Positions 8,339-14,785 of a stretch of DNA of 50,498 bases are shown piece after piece. The number at the start of each line of letters is the position of its first letter. Positions within the stretch are counted from its first letter, which is position 1. A model generated the notes under the pieces. That model saw only the letters and a program-made list of their open reading frames with translations. It was not told where the DNA came from and made no database searches. The stretch comes from an uncultured Christensenellaceae bacterium (GTDB lineage: Bacteria > Bacillota > Clostridia > Christensenellales > Christensenellaceae), in NCBI GenBank assembly GCA_910588425.1, contig CAJUPM010000012.1, positions 1-50,498 of the forward strand, given 5' to 3'. The position numbers and the translations under genes were made by a program.

Positions 8339-9583
8339 ATGGCGAAACAAGAAGAGTTGAAAAGCTTCCAGGAGCTGATTACAGCGGAGAAGCAGAAAGC
8401 AAAGCCGAAAAATAGCCTCCGTTATGGCAGAAAGATTGGAGAAACCGAGCGGGAGGCGCTGGAGAAGCCCCAAAAGGAGGCTTCTTTGGCGTATGCAAAT
8501 ACGGGTGCTACGCGCCCGGATCCGGCGGCTGCCGCGCAAAAACCGGCCAGGGAAAAGCCGCGGCAGAGGGCCGAGAAGCCTGCTGCCAAGCCGAAAAAAA
8601 ACCAAAAACAGGTGCAGAAGAGCAGCGTGCTCAAGGAAACTCCTGCTGTAAAAAGAAAGTCGGTTCCGCCGCAAAAAGTGCCCAAACCGGGGCAAACCGC
8701 AGCGCGCCAGCCAAAGAAGCCGGAACAGAGCCGTAAAAAGCGCCCGCATCAGCTGACGACGCGGGAAAATATTTCCTATCTTCCGGCAGCAATGAAGGAG
8801 CCGGCTCCGCGCAAGCGCCACAGCAAGAAAGCCGCCGCGCTTTTGATCAGCATGATTATGCTGATCGGCATCGTGGGCTTTCTGGGCTATCAGTTTATCC
8901 GCGCGGATGAAATAGAGGTGCGCGGGGCGGAATCCTTTGATGCGCCCTATGTCGTCGCGCTTTCAGGCATCCGCTCGGGGACGCATATCTTCCGGGTGGA
9001 CAAGCGGGCTGCTGCGGCGGGCATCGCGCAGGATCCCCACCTGGTGCTCGAGAATATCGAATATGCTTTTCCGAATAAGATTACGCTTGTCGTCTCCGAG
9101 CGCAAGGAGGCGGCGTGCTTTGAATTTATGGGGACGTACGTCATCACGGATTATTCCGGCATCATCCTGGGGCATGTGGAGAGCAGTGAACAGCCGCAGC
9201 ACCTGCCGGTGATTCGGGGCATCAACGTAACAGAATTTGCCCTGGGGGCAAAAATCCGCACGGACGACACCTTTAAGCAAAATATTATGACCATCCTATT
9301 GGAAAATACGACGGCCTATCAGCTGACGGATTTGGTGCGCGAAGTCGATCTGACGGATACCAACAGCATCACGCTAGGGCTTTCCAATGGAATGCAGGTT
9401 ATTTTTGGGCAGGCGGATCAGATAGAGGAGAAGCTGGCCTGGCTGCAAAATATCTTAAAGGAGCTGGAAAAACAGGGCAAGACCGGGGGGGTTATCGATC
9501 TCTCCTCCGTTCAGATGCCGACGTATCTGCCGCCGCAGGAGCCTAGCGAGCCGGCTTCGCAGGAGCCAGCGCCTGCGGAATAA
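8339..9583 (+). CDS. ftsQ: Cell division protein FtsQ/DivIB
   Basis: Bitopic divisome protein linking FtsL/FtsB to septal wall synthesis. The 414 residues divide into a long, very basic, Lys/Pro/Ala-rich cytoplasmic tail (about 1-162), one membrane helix (about 165-187), a POTRA domain beginning IEVRGAESFDAPYVVALSGI (about 190-258), the FtsQ beta domain, and a Pro/Glu-rich C-terminal tail ending at 414. The cytoplasmic tail is longer than in B. subtilis DivIB and looks disordered. ATG at 8339 is preceded by a weak GAGG. The gene stands alone with its own promoter and terminator, away from the division-wall cluster where ftsQ usually sits. Confidence 0.85.
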   Translation: MAKQEELKSFQELITAEKQKAKPKNSLRYGRKIGETEREALEKPQKEASLAYANTGATRPDPAAAAQKPAREKPRQRAEKPAAKPKKNQKQVQKSSVLKETPAVKRKSVPPQKVPKPGQTAARQPKKPEQSRKKRPHQLTTRENISYLPAAMKEPAPRKRHSKKAAALLISMIMLIGIVGFLGYQFIRADEIEVRGAESFDAPYVVALSGIRSGTHIFRVDKRAAAAGIAQDPHLVLENIEYAFPNKITLVVSERKEAACFEFMGTYVITDYSGIILGHVESSEQPQHLPVIRGINVTEFALGAKIRTDDTFKQNIMTILLENTTAYQLTDLVREVDLTDTNSITLGLSNGMQVIFGQADQIEEKLAWLQNILKELEKQGKTGGVIDLSSVQMPTYLPPQEPSEPASQEPAPAE

Positions 9584-9594
9584 CAGCGAGTTGC

Positions 9595-9627
9595 AAAAAG
9601 GAATGCCAAGATAAGGCATTCCTTTTT
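9595..9627 (+). terminator. Terminator after ftsQ
   Basis: AAAAAGGAATGCC and GGCATTCCTTTTTT form a strong stem around a 6-nt loop and end in a T run, 12 nt after the ftsQ stop. Confidence 0.9.
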
Positions 9628-9722
9628 TATTGATAAGAAAGAGTTATGATGAAAAGGGGAATGAGCACTGCGATTGGTTCAAAAAAGGTAACTTTTTCGC
9701 AAGAAAATGCCGTTTGCTGCCC

Positions 9723-9752
9723 TTGGCAGCCATGATATGCTAATGACATACT
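9723..9752 (+). promoter_or_regulatory. Possible relict promoter of the binding-protein pseudogene
   Basis: TTGGCA (9723-9728) and CATACT (9747-9752) are 18 nt apart, about 30 nt before the pseudogene ATG, which retains a GGAGGGGGG ribosome site. Unlike the coding remnant, this upstream DNA does not resemble the leaders of the two intact copies. Confidence 0.4.
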
Positions 9753-9782
9753 AGAGGCGCCGAATTGAATATGGAGGGGGGA

Positions 9783-10108
9783 ATGAAAAAGACTATTTCT
9801 GTTGTATTTGTGGCACTTTTGGCTGCAATGCTGTTCGTCTCTTGCTCTAAGGCCGGCGAAGCTATGGGCGGCAAAGGCATGTGGGCAATGGTTAGAGTGA
9901 TGCTGTTATCACCAATGGCCAGAGCTCCTGGGGTGCCAGAGACTATATCCAGGAGAACTTCCCGGATATGGAATGCTACCAGCTGTTCTTTAGCTACAGC
10001 ATAGTCGATGCTGATATAACGTTCGCCCGAGACGCACTGACAGTTCAGAAAGATATCGGCGGCTTCATCACAGGAACAGAGGGCCCTTTTTTCTGTCTAA
10101 GCTTTTGA
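9783..10108 (+). pseudogene. Broken copy of the substrate-binding lipoprotein gene
   Basis: The first 23 codons encode the same lipoprotein signal as the intact copies downstream (AMLFVSCSK). The frame then jumps to AGEAMGGKGMWAM, which in the 11792 copy occurs from about residue 166, so roughly 140 codons are missing. A net 4-nt loss near 9891 shifts the frame. From 9896 the shifted frame resumes as SDAVITNGQSSWGAR and NFPDMECYQLFFSYSIVDAD, up to GGFITGTEG at about 10083 (intact residue 247). After that homology ends, and a TGA at 10106 closes it. The last 100 residues are absent. The remnant is closer to the 11792 copy than to the 10373 copy. It cannot make a working protein. Confidence 0.88.
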
Positions 10109-10255
10109 AGCGCGCTGAAGGGAAAACAATATTATTGCTTAATTATTAAATATATTACAAAAATATAAATAAATTATTTCGACAAAAAGCGCTTGCTATT
10201 CAGAAAATTTGAAAGAGACGTTATGATACATTTCTTCACATAAATAAAAATTGTG

Positions 10256-10284
10256 TAGACATATGGAAATTGTTCTGTTAAAAT
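10256..10284 (+). promoter_or_regulatory. Promoter for the first intact binding-protein gene
   Basis: TAGACA (10256-10261), 17-nt spacer, TAAAAT (10279-10284), in an AT-rich stretch. The -10 is the same hexamer as in the promoter of the second copy. The leader would be about 80 nt. The 10109-10255 stretch upstream is AT-rich and holds no other feature I can support. Confidence 0.7.
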
Positions 10285-10336
10285 GACAAATGTTGCTGAT
10301 GAAAACAAAATATTTCGTTTGCTTAATATTTGTCAT
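10283..10336 (+). promoter_or_regulatory. Inverted repeat in the leader of the first binding-protein gene
   Basis: ATGACAAATGTT (10283-10294) can pair with AATATTTGTCAT (10325-10336): 12 bp with one G-U pair, around a 30-nt AT-rich loop. It begins at the end of the -10 hexamer, so it could be an operator or a 5'-UTR structure. It is not present in front of the second copy. Confidence 0.5.
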
Positions 10337-10372
10337 CAACTGGCTCTGCCAGTAAATTTTAAGGAGGAAAAG

Positions 10373-11401
10373 ATGAAAAGAACAATTTCCATCGTATTTG
10401 CTCTTCTTTTGGTTGCGATGCTGTTCGTCTCCTGCTCCAATGGCGGGGATGAAAAGCCGGATGCCAGCGCTTCTGCGCCCGGTCAAAGCGCCGATGGGGA
10501 AGTAGGGGAGATTGCGGTTATTCTGCAGTCTTACAACGGCTCTTTCTGGTCTGATGTCATGAGAGGCATCGACAAGGCTACGGAGGAGCTTGCGGCCGAG
10601 GGTATCAATGTTACTTTCAATGGCCCGGATGATCCCACCAACCTGCAGGCTCAGATCGAGATGCTCGAAGCTGCTGTTGCAAGAGATGTCGATGCGATTG
10701 CTATCGCACCTCAGGACGCGGCTGCTGTCGGCGGTGCTATGCCCCGCTGCGAGGAGAAGAACATTCCTGTTGTTCTGTTCGACTGCAACGCTGAATCCGA
10801 TTGGCCGGTTTGCCTGGTTTCTTCGGATAACTACAAGCTGGGCACGCTGGCCGGCGAAGCACTTGCAGACGCGCTGGGCGGCAAAGGCAAATATGCGATT
10901 ATCAACTGGAATGATGGCATCATCACCAACGGTCAGCGTTCCTGGGGTGCTCAGGAGTATATCGAGAAGAACCACCCCGATATGGAGTGCTACAAATCCT
11001 TCTTCACTTATGCTGTTGTAGATGCTGAGCTGACGTTTGCCCGCGACACGCTGACGGGTCAGCCGGATATCGCCGGCTTCATTACCGGCGTTGAATCCTA
11101 TATGCCGCCGGTTGTTGCGGCAGTTCAGGAGGCCGGAAAAGTTGGCGACATCAAGATTGTTGCAATCGATATCACGCCGGTTTCCCTGGAGTATGTCAAA
11201 GACGGCACGCTGGCAGCTGTTATCACCCAGAACCCGTTCAACATGGGCTACACGGGCACGATGTCGGCTTACAAAGCAGCCATCGGTGAGGAGCTTCCGG
11301 AATTCATCGACAGCGGCAGCGCTATCGTAACGAAGGAAACAATTGAGAATAACGAGGAAACTCGTGCAATCCTCAAAGACCTCAACCTGCTGGACGCTTA
11401 A
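10373..11401 (+). CDS. Sugar-type ABC substrate-binding lipoprotein, copy 1
   Basis: Extracellular ligand-binding protein of the periplasmic-binding-protein type I class (RbsB-like, CUT2 transporters). The 342-residue protein starts with a lipoprotein signal ending LFVSC, a low-complexity acidic linker to about residue 45, then the two-lobed domain. This opens EIAVILQSYNGSFWSDVMRG and includes DVDAIAIAPQDA, EKNIPVVLFDC and QNPFNMGYTGTMSAYKAA. I use the ATG at 10373 because AAGGAGG lies 6 nt upstream and the signal begins there; the open frame extends 30 codons further up. No permease or ATPase gene is near, so it may serve a distant transporter or act in sensing. The ligand is unknown. Confidence 0.85.
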   Translation: MKRTISIVFALLLVAMLFVSCSNGGDEKPDASASAPGQSADGEVGEIAVILQSYNGSFWSDVMRGIDKATEELAAEGINVTFNGPDDPTNLQAQIEMLEAAVARDVDAIAIAPQDAAAVGGAMPRCEEKNIPVVLFDCNAESDWPVCLVSSDNYKLGTLAGEALADALGGKGKYAIINWNDGIITNGQRSWGAQEYIEKNHPDMECYKSFFTYAVVDAELTFARDTLTGQPDIAGFITGVESYMPPVVAAVQEAGKVGDIKIVAIDITPVSLEYVKDGTLAAVITQNPFNMGYTGTMSAYKAAIGEELPEFIDSGSAIVTKETIENNEETRAILKDLNLLDA

Positions 11402-11415
11402 GCGGGAAATCAGGC

Positions 11416-11447
11416 AGTCTCTCCTCTGAATTTTCGGAGGAGAGACT
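11416..11447 (+). terminator. Strong hairpin after binding-protein copy 1
   Basis: AGTCTCTCCTC pairs perfectly with GAGGAGAGACT across a short loop, 14 nt after the stop. It is followed by CAAATAAAC and has no T run, so it may protect the mRNA 3' end rather than terminate. The rest of the 390-nt gap to copy 2 (11448-11791) is AT-rich and holds only the promoter at 11655-11683. Confidence 0.55.
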
Positions 11448-11654
11448 CAAATAAACTTCATCATACAAAGCCGGAAAACACAAAGAAGCTTAAATTTTCT
11501 GGCAAAAAGATGAAATTTTATTTCAAAGCGGTAAAGAATCGAGAGAAAAGAACAATAAATATTAAAAAATATTTAAATTTCTTTTCGCGCGATTTTATCG
11601 CTTTTTTTGATGCAGACATTATAATACATCTTTAAATTCTCCATAAAATGCCGC

Positions 11655-11683
11655 TGGACAAAGAAATTTGCCCGTGATAAAAT
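11655..11683 (+). promoter_or_regulatory. Promoter for binding-protein copy 2
   Basis: TGGACA (11655-11660), 17-nt spacer, TAAAAT (11678-11683), the same architecture as the copy 1 promoter. The leader would be about 100 nt. A perfect TATAAT at 11620-11625 lacks a -35 at the right spacing. Confidence 0.68.
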
Positions 11684-11791
11684 CGCAAATATCCAAGAAT
11701 GATATGAGGTTTACATGGGCGGTTTTGTGTTACGCTCAGGTAATAAATTTAATTTGTTGCGCAAAGCAGCAAAAATTTTAAGGAGGAAAAG

Positions 11792-12838
11792 ATGAAAAGA
11801 ACTATTTCCATCGTATTCGCACTGCTTTTGGTTGCGATGCTGTTCGTCTCCTGCTCCAAGGGCGGAGAGGACAAGCCGGATAACAGCCCCGCTGCTGATC
11901 CTGCTGAGAGCACCCAGCCTTCCGGCGGCGACGGCGAAGTGAGCGAGGTTGCAGTTATTCTGCAGTCCTACAACGGCTCCTTCTGGTCCGACGTTATGAG
12001 AGGCGTTGACAAGGCCATCGCTGAGCTGGCTGAAGTTGGCGTAAAATGCACCTTCAACGGCCCGGACGACTCCACCAACCTGCAGGCTCAGATCGAGATG
12101 ATCGAAGCCGCTGTTGCAAGAGACGTTGATGCGATTGCTATTGCTCCGGCAGACGCTGCATCTGTTGGCGGCGTTATGCCCCGCTGCGAAGAGAAGAACA
12201 TTCCTGTTGTTCTGTTCGACTGCTCGGCTGAGTCCGACTGGCCGGTCTGCCTGGTTTCTTCGGATAACCACAAGCTCGGCCTGCTGGCCGGCGAAGCTCT
12301 GGGCAAAGCCATGGACGGCAAGGGCCTCTGGGCGATGATCAACTGGAACGACGGCGTTATCACCAACGGCCAGCGCTCCTGGGGCGCTCAGGAGTATATC
12401 GAGGCAAACTTCCCCGATATGGAATGCTACAAGCTGTTCTTCACCTACAGCGTTGTTGACGCAGACCTGACGTTCGCCCGCGATACGCTGACGGCTCAGA
12501 AGGATTTCGGCGGCTTCATCACCGGCTGCGAGAGCCAGCTGGCTCCCACCCTCTCCGCTGTTCAGGAAGCTGGAAGAGTCGGCGATGTCAAGATCGTCGC
12601 AATCGATATCACGCCTGTCTCCCTTGAGTACATCAAAGACGGCTCGGTTGCAGCTGTCGTTACCCAGAACCCGTTCAACATGGGCTACACGGGCACGATG
12701 ACGGCTTACAAGGCTGCCCTCGGCGAGGAAGTTCCGGAATTCATCGACAGCGGCAGCGCTATCGTTGACAAGGATTCCATGGAGAACGACGAGACAACTC
12801 GCGCAATCCTCAAAGAGCTCCAGCTGCTGGATGCTTAA
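11792..12838 (+). CDS. Sugar-type ABC substrate-binding lipoprotein, copy 2
   Basis: Near-duplicate of the 10373 gene, 348 aa. The signal MKRTISIVFALLLVAMLFVS is identical, with lipobox Cys21, then an acidic Ser/Pro linker to about 48 and a type I binding domain (about 50-348). Shared blocks include VAVILQSYNGSFWSDVMRG (53-71), CEEKNIPVVLFDC (132-144), NGQRSWGAQEYIE (192-204) and QNPFNMGYTGTM (292-303). The two genes also share 5' DNA through AAATTTTAAGGAGGAAAAG, which points to recent tandem duplication. Codon use leans to GTT, GCT and CTG with many C-ending codons, as expected of a highly expressed gene. No transporter partners are encoded alongside. Ligand unknown. Confidence 0.86.
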   Translation: MKRTISIVFALLLVAMLFVSCSKGGEDKPDNSPAADPAESTQPSGGDGEVSEVAVILQSYNGSFWSDVMRGVDKAIAELAEVGVKCTFNGPDDSTNLQAQIEMIEAAVARDVDAIAIAPADAASVGGVMPRCEEKNIPVVLFDCSAESDWPVCLVSSDNHKLGLLAGEALGKAMDGKGLWAMINWNDGVITNGQRSWGAQEYIEANFPDMECYKLFFTYSVVDADLTFARDTLTAQKDFGGFITGCESQLAPTLSAVQEAGRVGDVKIVAIDITPVSLEYIKDGSVAAVVTQNPFNMGYTGTMTAYKAALGEEVPEFIDSGSAIVDKDSMENDETTRAILKELQLLDA

Positions 12839-12862
12839 TCCAAGTTAAGAGCGAAAAACAAG

Positions 12863-12891
12863 GCTCCCTGCAAATTGCAGGGAGCTTTTTT
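12863..12891 (+). terminator. Terminator after binding-protein copy 2
   Basis: GCTCCCTGCAA and TTGCAGGGAGC form a perfect stem with almost no loop, followed by six T residues, 25 nt after the stop. Confidence 0.92.
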
Positions 12892-12991
12892 ATTATGGCT
12901 TGGCGAGATGGTGAGATAGATGAAAGAAGATTTCATTTTGTATTTTCATAGCTGGGCACTTGCACGCATAGAATGAATGGGGTGAGAAACT

Positions 12992-13765
12992 ATGCGTGTT
13001 TTTTTAATCAGGAAAAAATGGCTGTGGCGCGGGGCAATCGTCGCTGTAGTTTTGGCGGCTGCGCTCGTTTGCGCCGGGACGATGCCCGCATCGCCGGTGT
13101 TTTTCTCAAACAAAACGCAGTATCAGATCAAAAGCGTCAAAACAGAAGAGAAGTGCATCGCCATTACCATCGATACTGCATTTGGGCAAGAGGATTATAC
13201 CCAGCAGATTCTGGAGGTGTTAGACAAAAAGGGCGTCCCGGCGACGTTTGCCGTCATGGGAATCTGGGCGAGGGAATATCCGGATGCCGCCAGAGCCATC
13301 GTGGATGCCGATATGGAGCTCATCAGCCATTCCTATGCGCACGAGCACTACGACAGCCTTTCCAAGGAAGCGATTTGCGAGGATGCAAAAAAAGCGCAGC
13401 AGGCTTTAAATGAGCTGGGCGTGCAGAGCTGTTTCATCCGCGTGCCCTATGACTGCTGCAATGAATCCACCTATCAGGCGCTAAGGGAAGTTGAGCTGAT
13501 TCCGGTTGGATACAGCGTGGCAATGGGCGAGGCGGAGCAAAATGCAGAGGAGATCGCAAACCGCATTGTGGAGCAGGTGAAGCCGGGGGATATTCTCATA
13601 TTTCAAAACAACAGCCCGAATACGGCACCAGCTATTGAGGAAGTGATCGCGCGCTTAAAGAGCCTGGGCTATCGGTTCGAGACGGTTTCGGGCTTGCTGG
13701 GAGAGGACTATACCGTAAATAGCAGTGGCGTCGCTGTGCCCACGCAGTCGCCCGTTCATGCATAA
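12992..13765 (+). CDS. Polysaccharide deacetylase-like (NodB fold) protein with altered active site
   Basis: 257-residue membrane-anchored protein: basic N-terminus, one membrane or signal helix (about 13-30), then a NodB-homology domain (about 55-240). Motif 1 reads TIDTAFGQED instead of TFDDG, so the catalytic-base Asp61 remains but the adjacent metal-binding Asp is Thr62. Motif 2 keeps SHSYAH (His113, His117). Motif 3 is RVPYDCCN. Motif 5 reads DILIFQNN, where active enzymes have a His in a ...LLHD-like motif. Layout resembles PdaB-type sporulation deacetylases. Activity is doubtful and the substrate unknown. ATG at 12992 follows GGGGTGAG. It lies 16 nt before the SSB-like gene. Confidence 0.75.
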   Translation: MRVFLIRKKWLWRGAIVAVVLAAALVCAGTMPASPVFFSNKTQYQIKSVKTEEKCIAITIDTAFGQEDYTQQILEVLDKKGVPATFAVMGIWAREYPDAARAIVDADMELISHSYAHEHYDSLSKEAICEDAKKAQQALNELGVQSCFIRVPYDCCNESTYQALREVELIPVGYSVAMGEAEQNAEEIANRIVEQVKPGDILIFQNNSPNTAPAIEEVIARLKSLGYRFETVSGLLGEDYTVNSSGVAVPTQSPVHA

Positions 13766-13781
13766 GGAAAGAGAGGCACAT

Positions 13782-14399
13782 ATGAAAATTTGTGAGACCA
13801 ATGAGGCACAGTTGTTCGGGCGCATACTGGAAGAGCCGGTTTATAGCCATTCCACTTACGATGAGCAGTTTTTTCAGATGAGGTTTGGCGTTCCCCGGCT
13901 TTCCGGGCATATGGATATTCTGCCTACCATCATTTCGGCGTCGCTGCTCTCTGCCGTCCCCAAAGGGGAGGCGCCGTTTGGCCTGCGGGGCCAGCTGCGC
14001 TCCTATAATCAGGCGGAAAAGAGCATCAACCACCTGCACATCCGCTTTTTCGCGCAGGATTTGCAGGATGAGCTGGATTCTCTTTGCCCGAGGCGGCAGA
14101 ACTTTGTATTTCTGGAGGGATTTTTGTGCAAGCCGCCTGTATACCGGGTGACGCCCTTTGGGCGGGAGATCACGGATATGCTGCTGGCTGTCAACCGCTC
14201 ATTCAAAAAATCCGATTATATTCCGGTGATCGCCTGGGGCAAGAACGCCAGGTTTGCCAAAAATCTTCAGGTGGGCCAGAAAATGAGAATCGAAGGCCGG
14301 TTTCAGAGCAGAGAGTATGAAAAATGCCTGCCCGGGGGCGAAAAAATAACGCGCACGGCTTATGAAGTCTCGGCTTCTTCTGTTAGCATCGTAATCTGA
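13782..14399 (+). CDS. SSB-like single-stranded DNA-binding protein
   Basis: 205-residue protein of a clostridial single-strand-binding-like family with two OB-fold-like halves. The N-terminal half contains GVPRLSGHMDILP and GLRGQLRSYNQAEK; the C-terminal half has GFLCKPPVYRVTPFGREITDMLLAVNR, SDYIPVIAWGKNARFA and the RTAYEVS end, typical of SSB strands. It lacks the acidic DDDIPF tail of true SSB, so it is probably a paralog rather than the main replication SSB. ATG at 13782 is chosen because AGAGAGGCAC lies just upstream and the homologous region begins there; the frame runs 19 codons further up into the preceding gene. Confidence 0.8.
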   Translation: MKICETNEAQLFGRILEEPVYSHSTYDEQFFQMRFGVPRLSGHMDILPTIISASLLSAVPKGEAPFGLRGQLRSYNQAEKSINHLHIRFFAQDLQDELDSLCPRRQNFVFLEGFLCKPPVYRVTPFGREITDMLLAVNRSFKKSDYIPVIAWGKNARFAKNLQVGQKMRIEGRFQSREYEKCLPGGEKITRTAYEVSASSVSIVI

Positions 14400-14410
14400 T
14401 AAAAGATGAT

Positions 14411-14438
14411 TTGCAGGAGCGCAAAATTATGATAGAAT
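14411..14438 (+). promoter_or_regulatory. Promoter for yerC-pcrA-ligA
   Basis: TTGCAG (14411-14416), 16-nt spacer, TAGAAT (14433-14438), 30 nt before the yerC ATG. AAGGAGCG at 14455-14462 supplies the ribosome site. Confidence 0.65.
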
Positions 14439-14468
14439 AAATTATATCACAATAAAAGGAGCGCTATC

Positions 14469-14753
14469 ATGCAAAAGGGCAGTACGCAGGATTACAACAA
14501 TCTCTATGACGCCATCCTCTCGCTTCAGAGCCGGGAAGAATGCGCCGCTTTCTTTGAAGATCTTTTTACCATCTCCGAGATCAGCGCGGCGGTACAGCGG
14601 CTGAAAGTGGCGGGGATGCTCTATGAAAAGCAGACCTGCAACGCGGTCGCCGAAAAAACCGGCGCCAGCACTGCCACAGTGAGCCGCGTCAATAAATGCC
14701 TTCATTATGGGGCAGGCGGATACCGGCTTGTGCTGGAGCGCAGAGAGAAATAA
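14469..14753 (+). CDS. yerC: TrpR-related YerC/YecD family DNA-binding protein
   Basis: 94-residue helical protein of the YerC family, which shares the TrpR-like winged or helix-turn-helix fold. The core LQSREECAAFFEDLFT precedes the helix-turn-helix itself, AVAEKTGASTATVSRVNKCL, ending in YGAGGYRLVL. In Firmicutes this small regulator commonly sits directly upstream of pcrA, as here (32 nt gap). Whether it controls the pcrA-ligA operon or its own promoter is not shown by the sequence. Length and the whole domain match the family; no tryptophan-sensing role should be assumed. Confidence 0.9.
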   Translation: MQKGSTQDYNNLYDAILSLQSREECAAFFEDLFTISEISAAVQRLKVAGMLYEKQTCNAVAEKTGASTATVSRVNKCLHYGAGGYRLVLERREK

Positions 14754-14785
14754 CGCTTGAAAAAGATGGCTGCTAGGAGAGAAGA

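Noticed and set aside
10184..10197. Second CcpA-site-like sequence upstream of binding-protein copy 1
   Set aside because: AAAAAGCGCTTGCT differs from the cre consensus at four positions and lies too far from the promoter; not better than chance in AT-rich DNA.
11620..11625. Perfect TATAAT upstream of binding-protein copy 2 as main promoter
   Set aside because: No acceptable -35 at 16-18 nt; the TGGACA/TAAAAT pair at 11655-11683 is better and matches copy 1.
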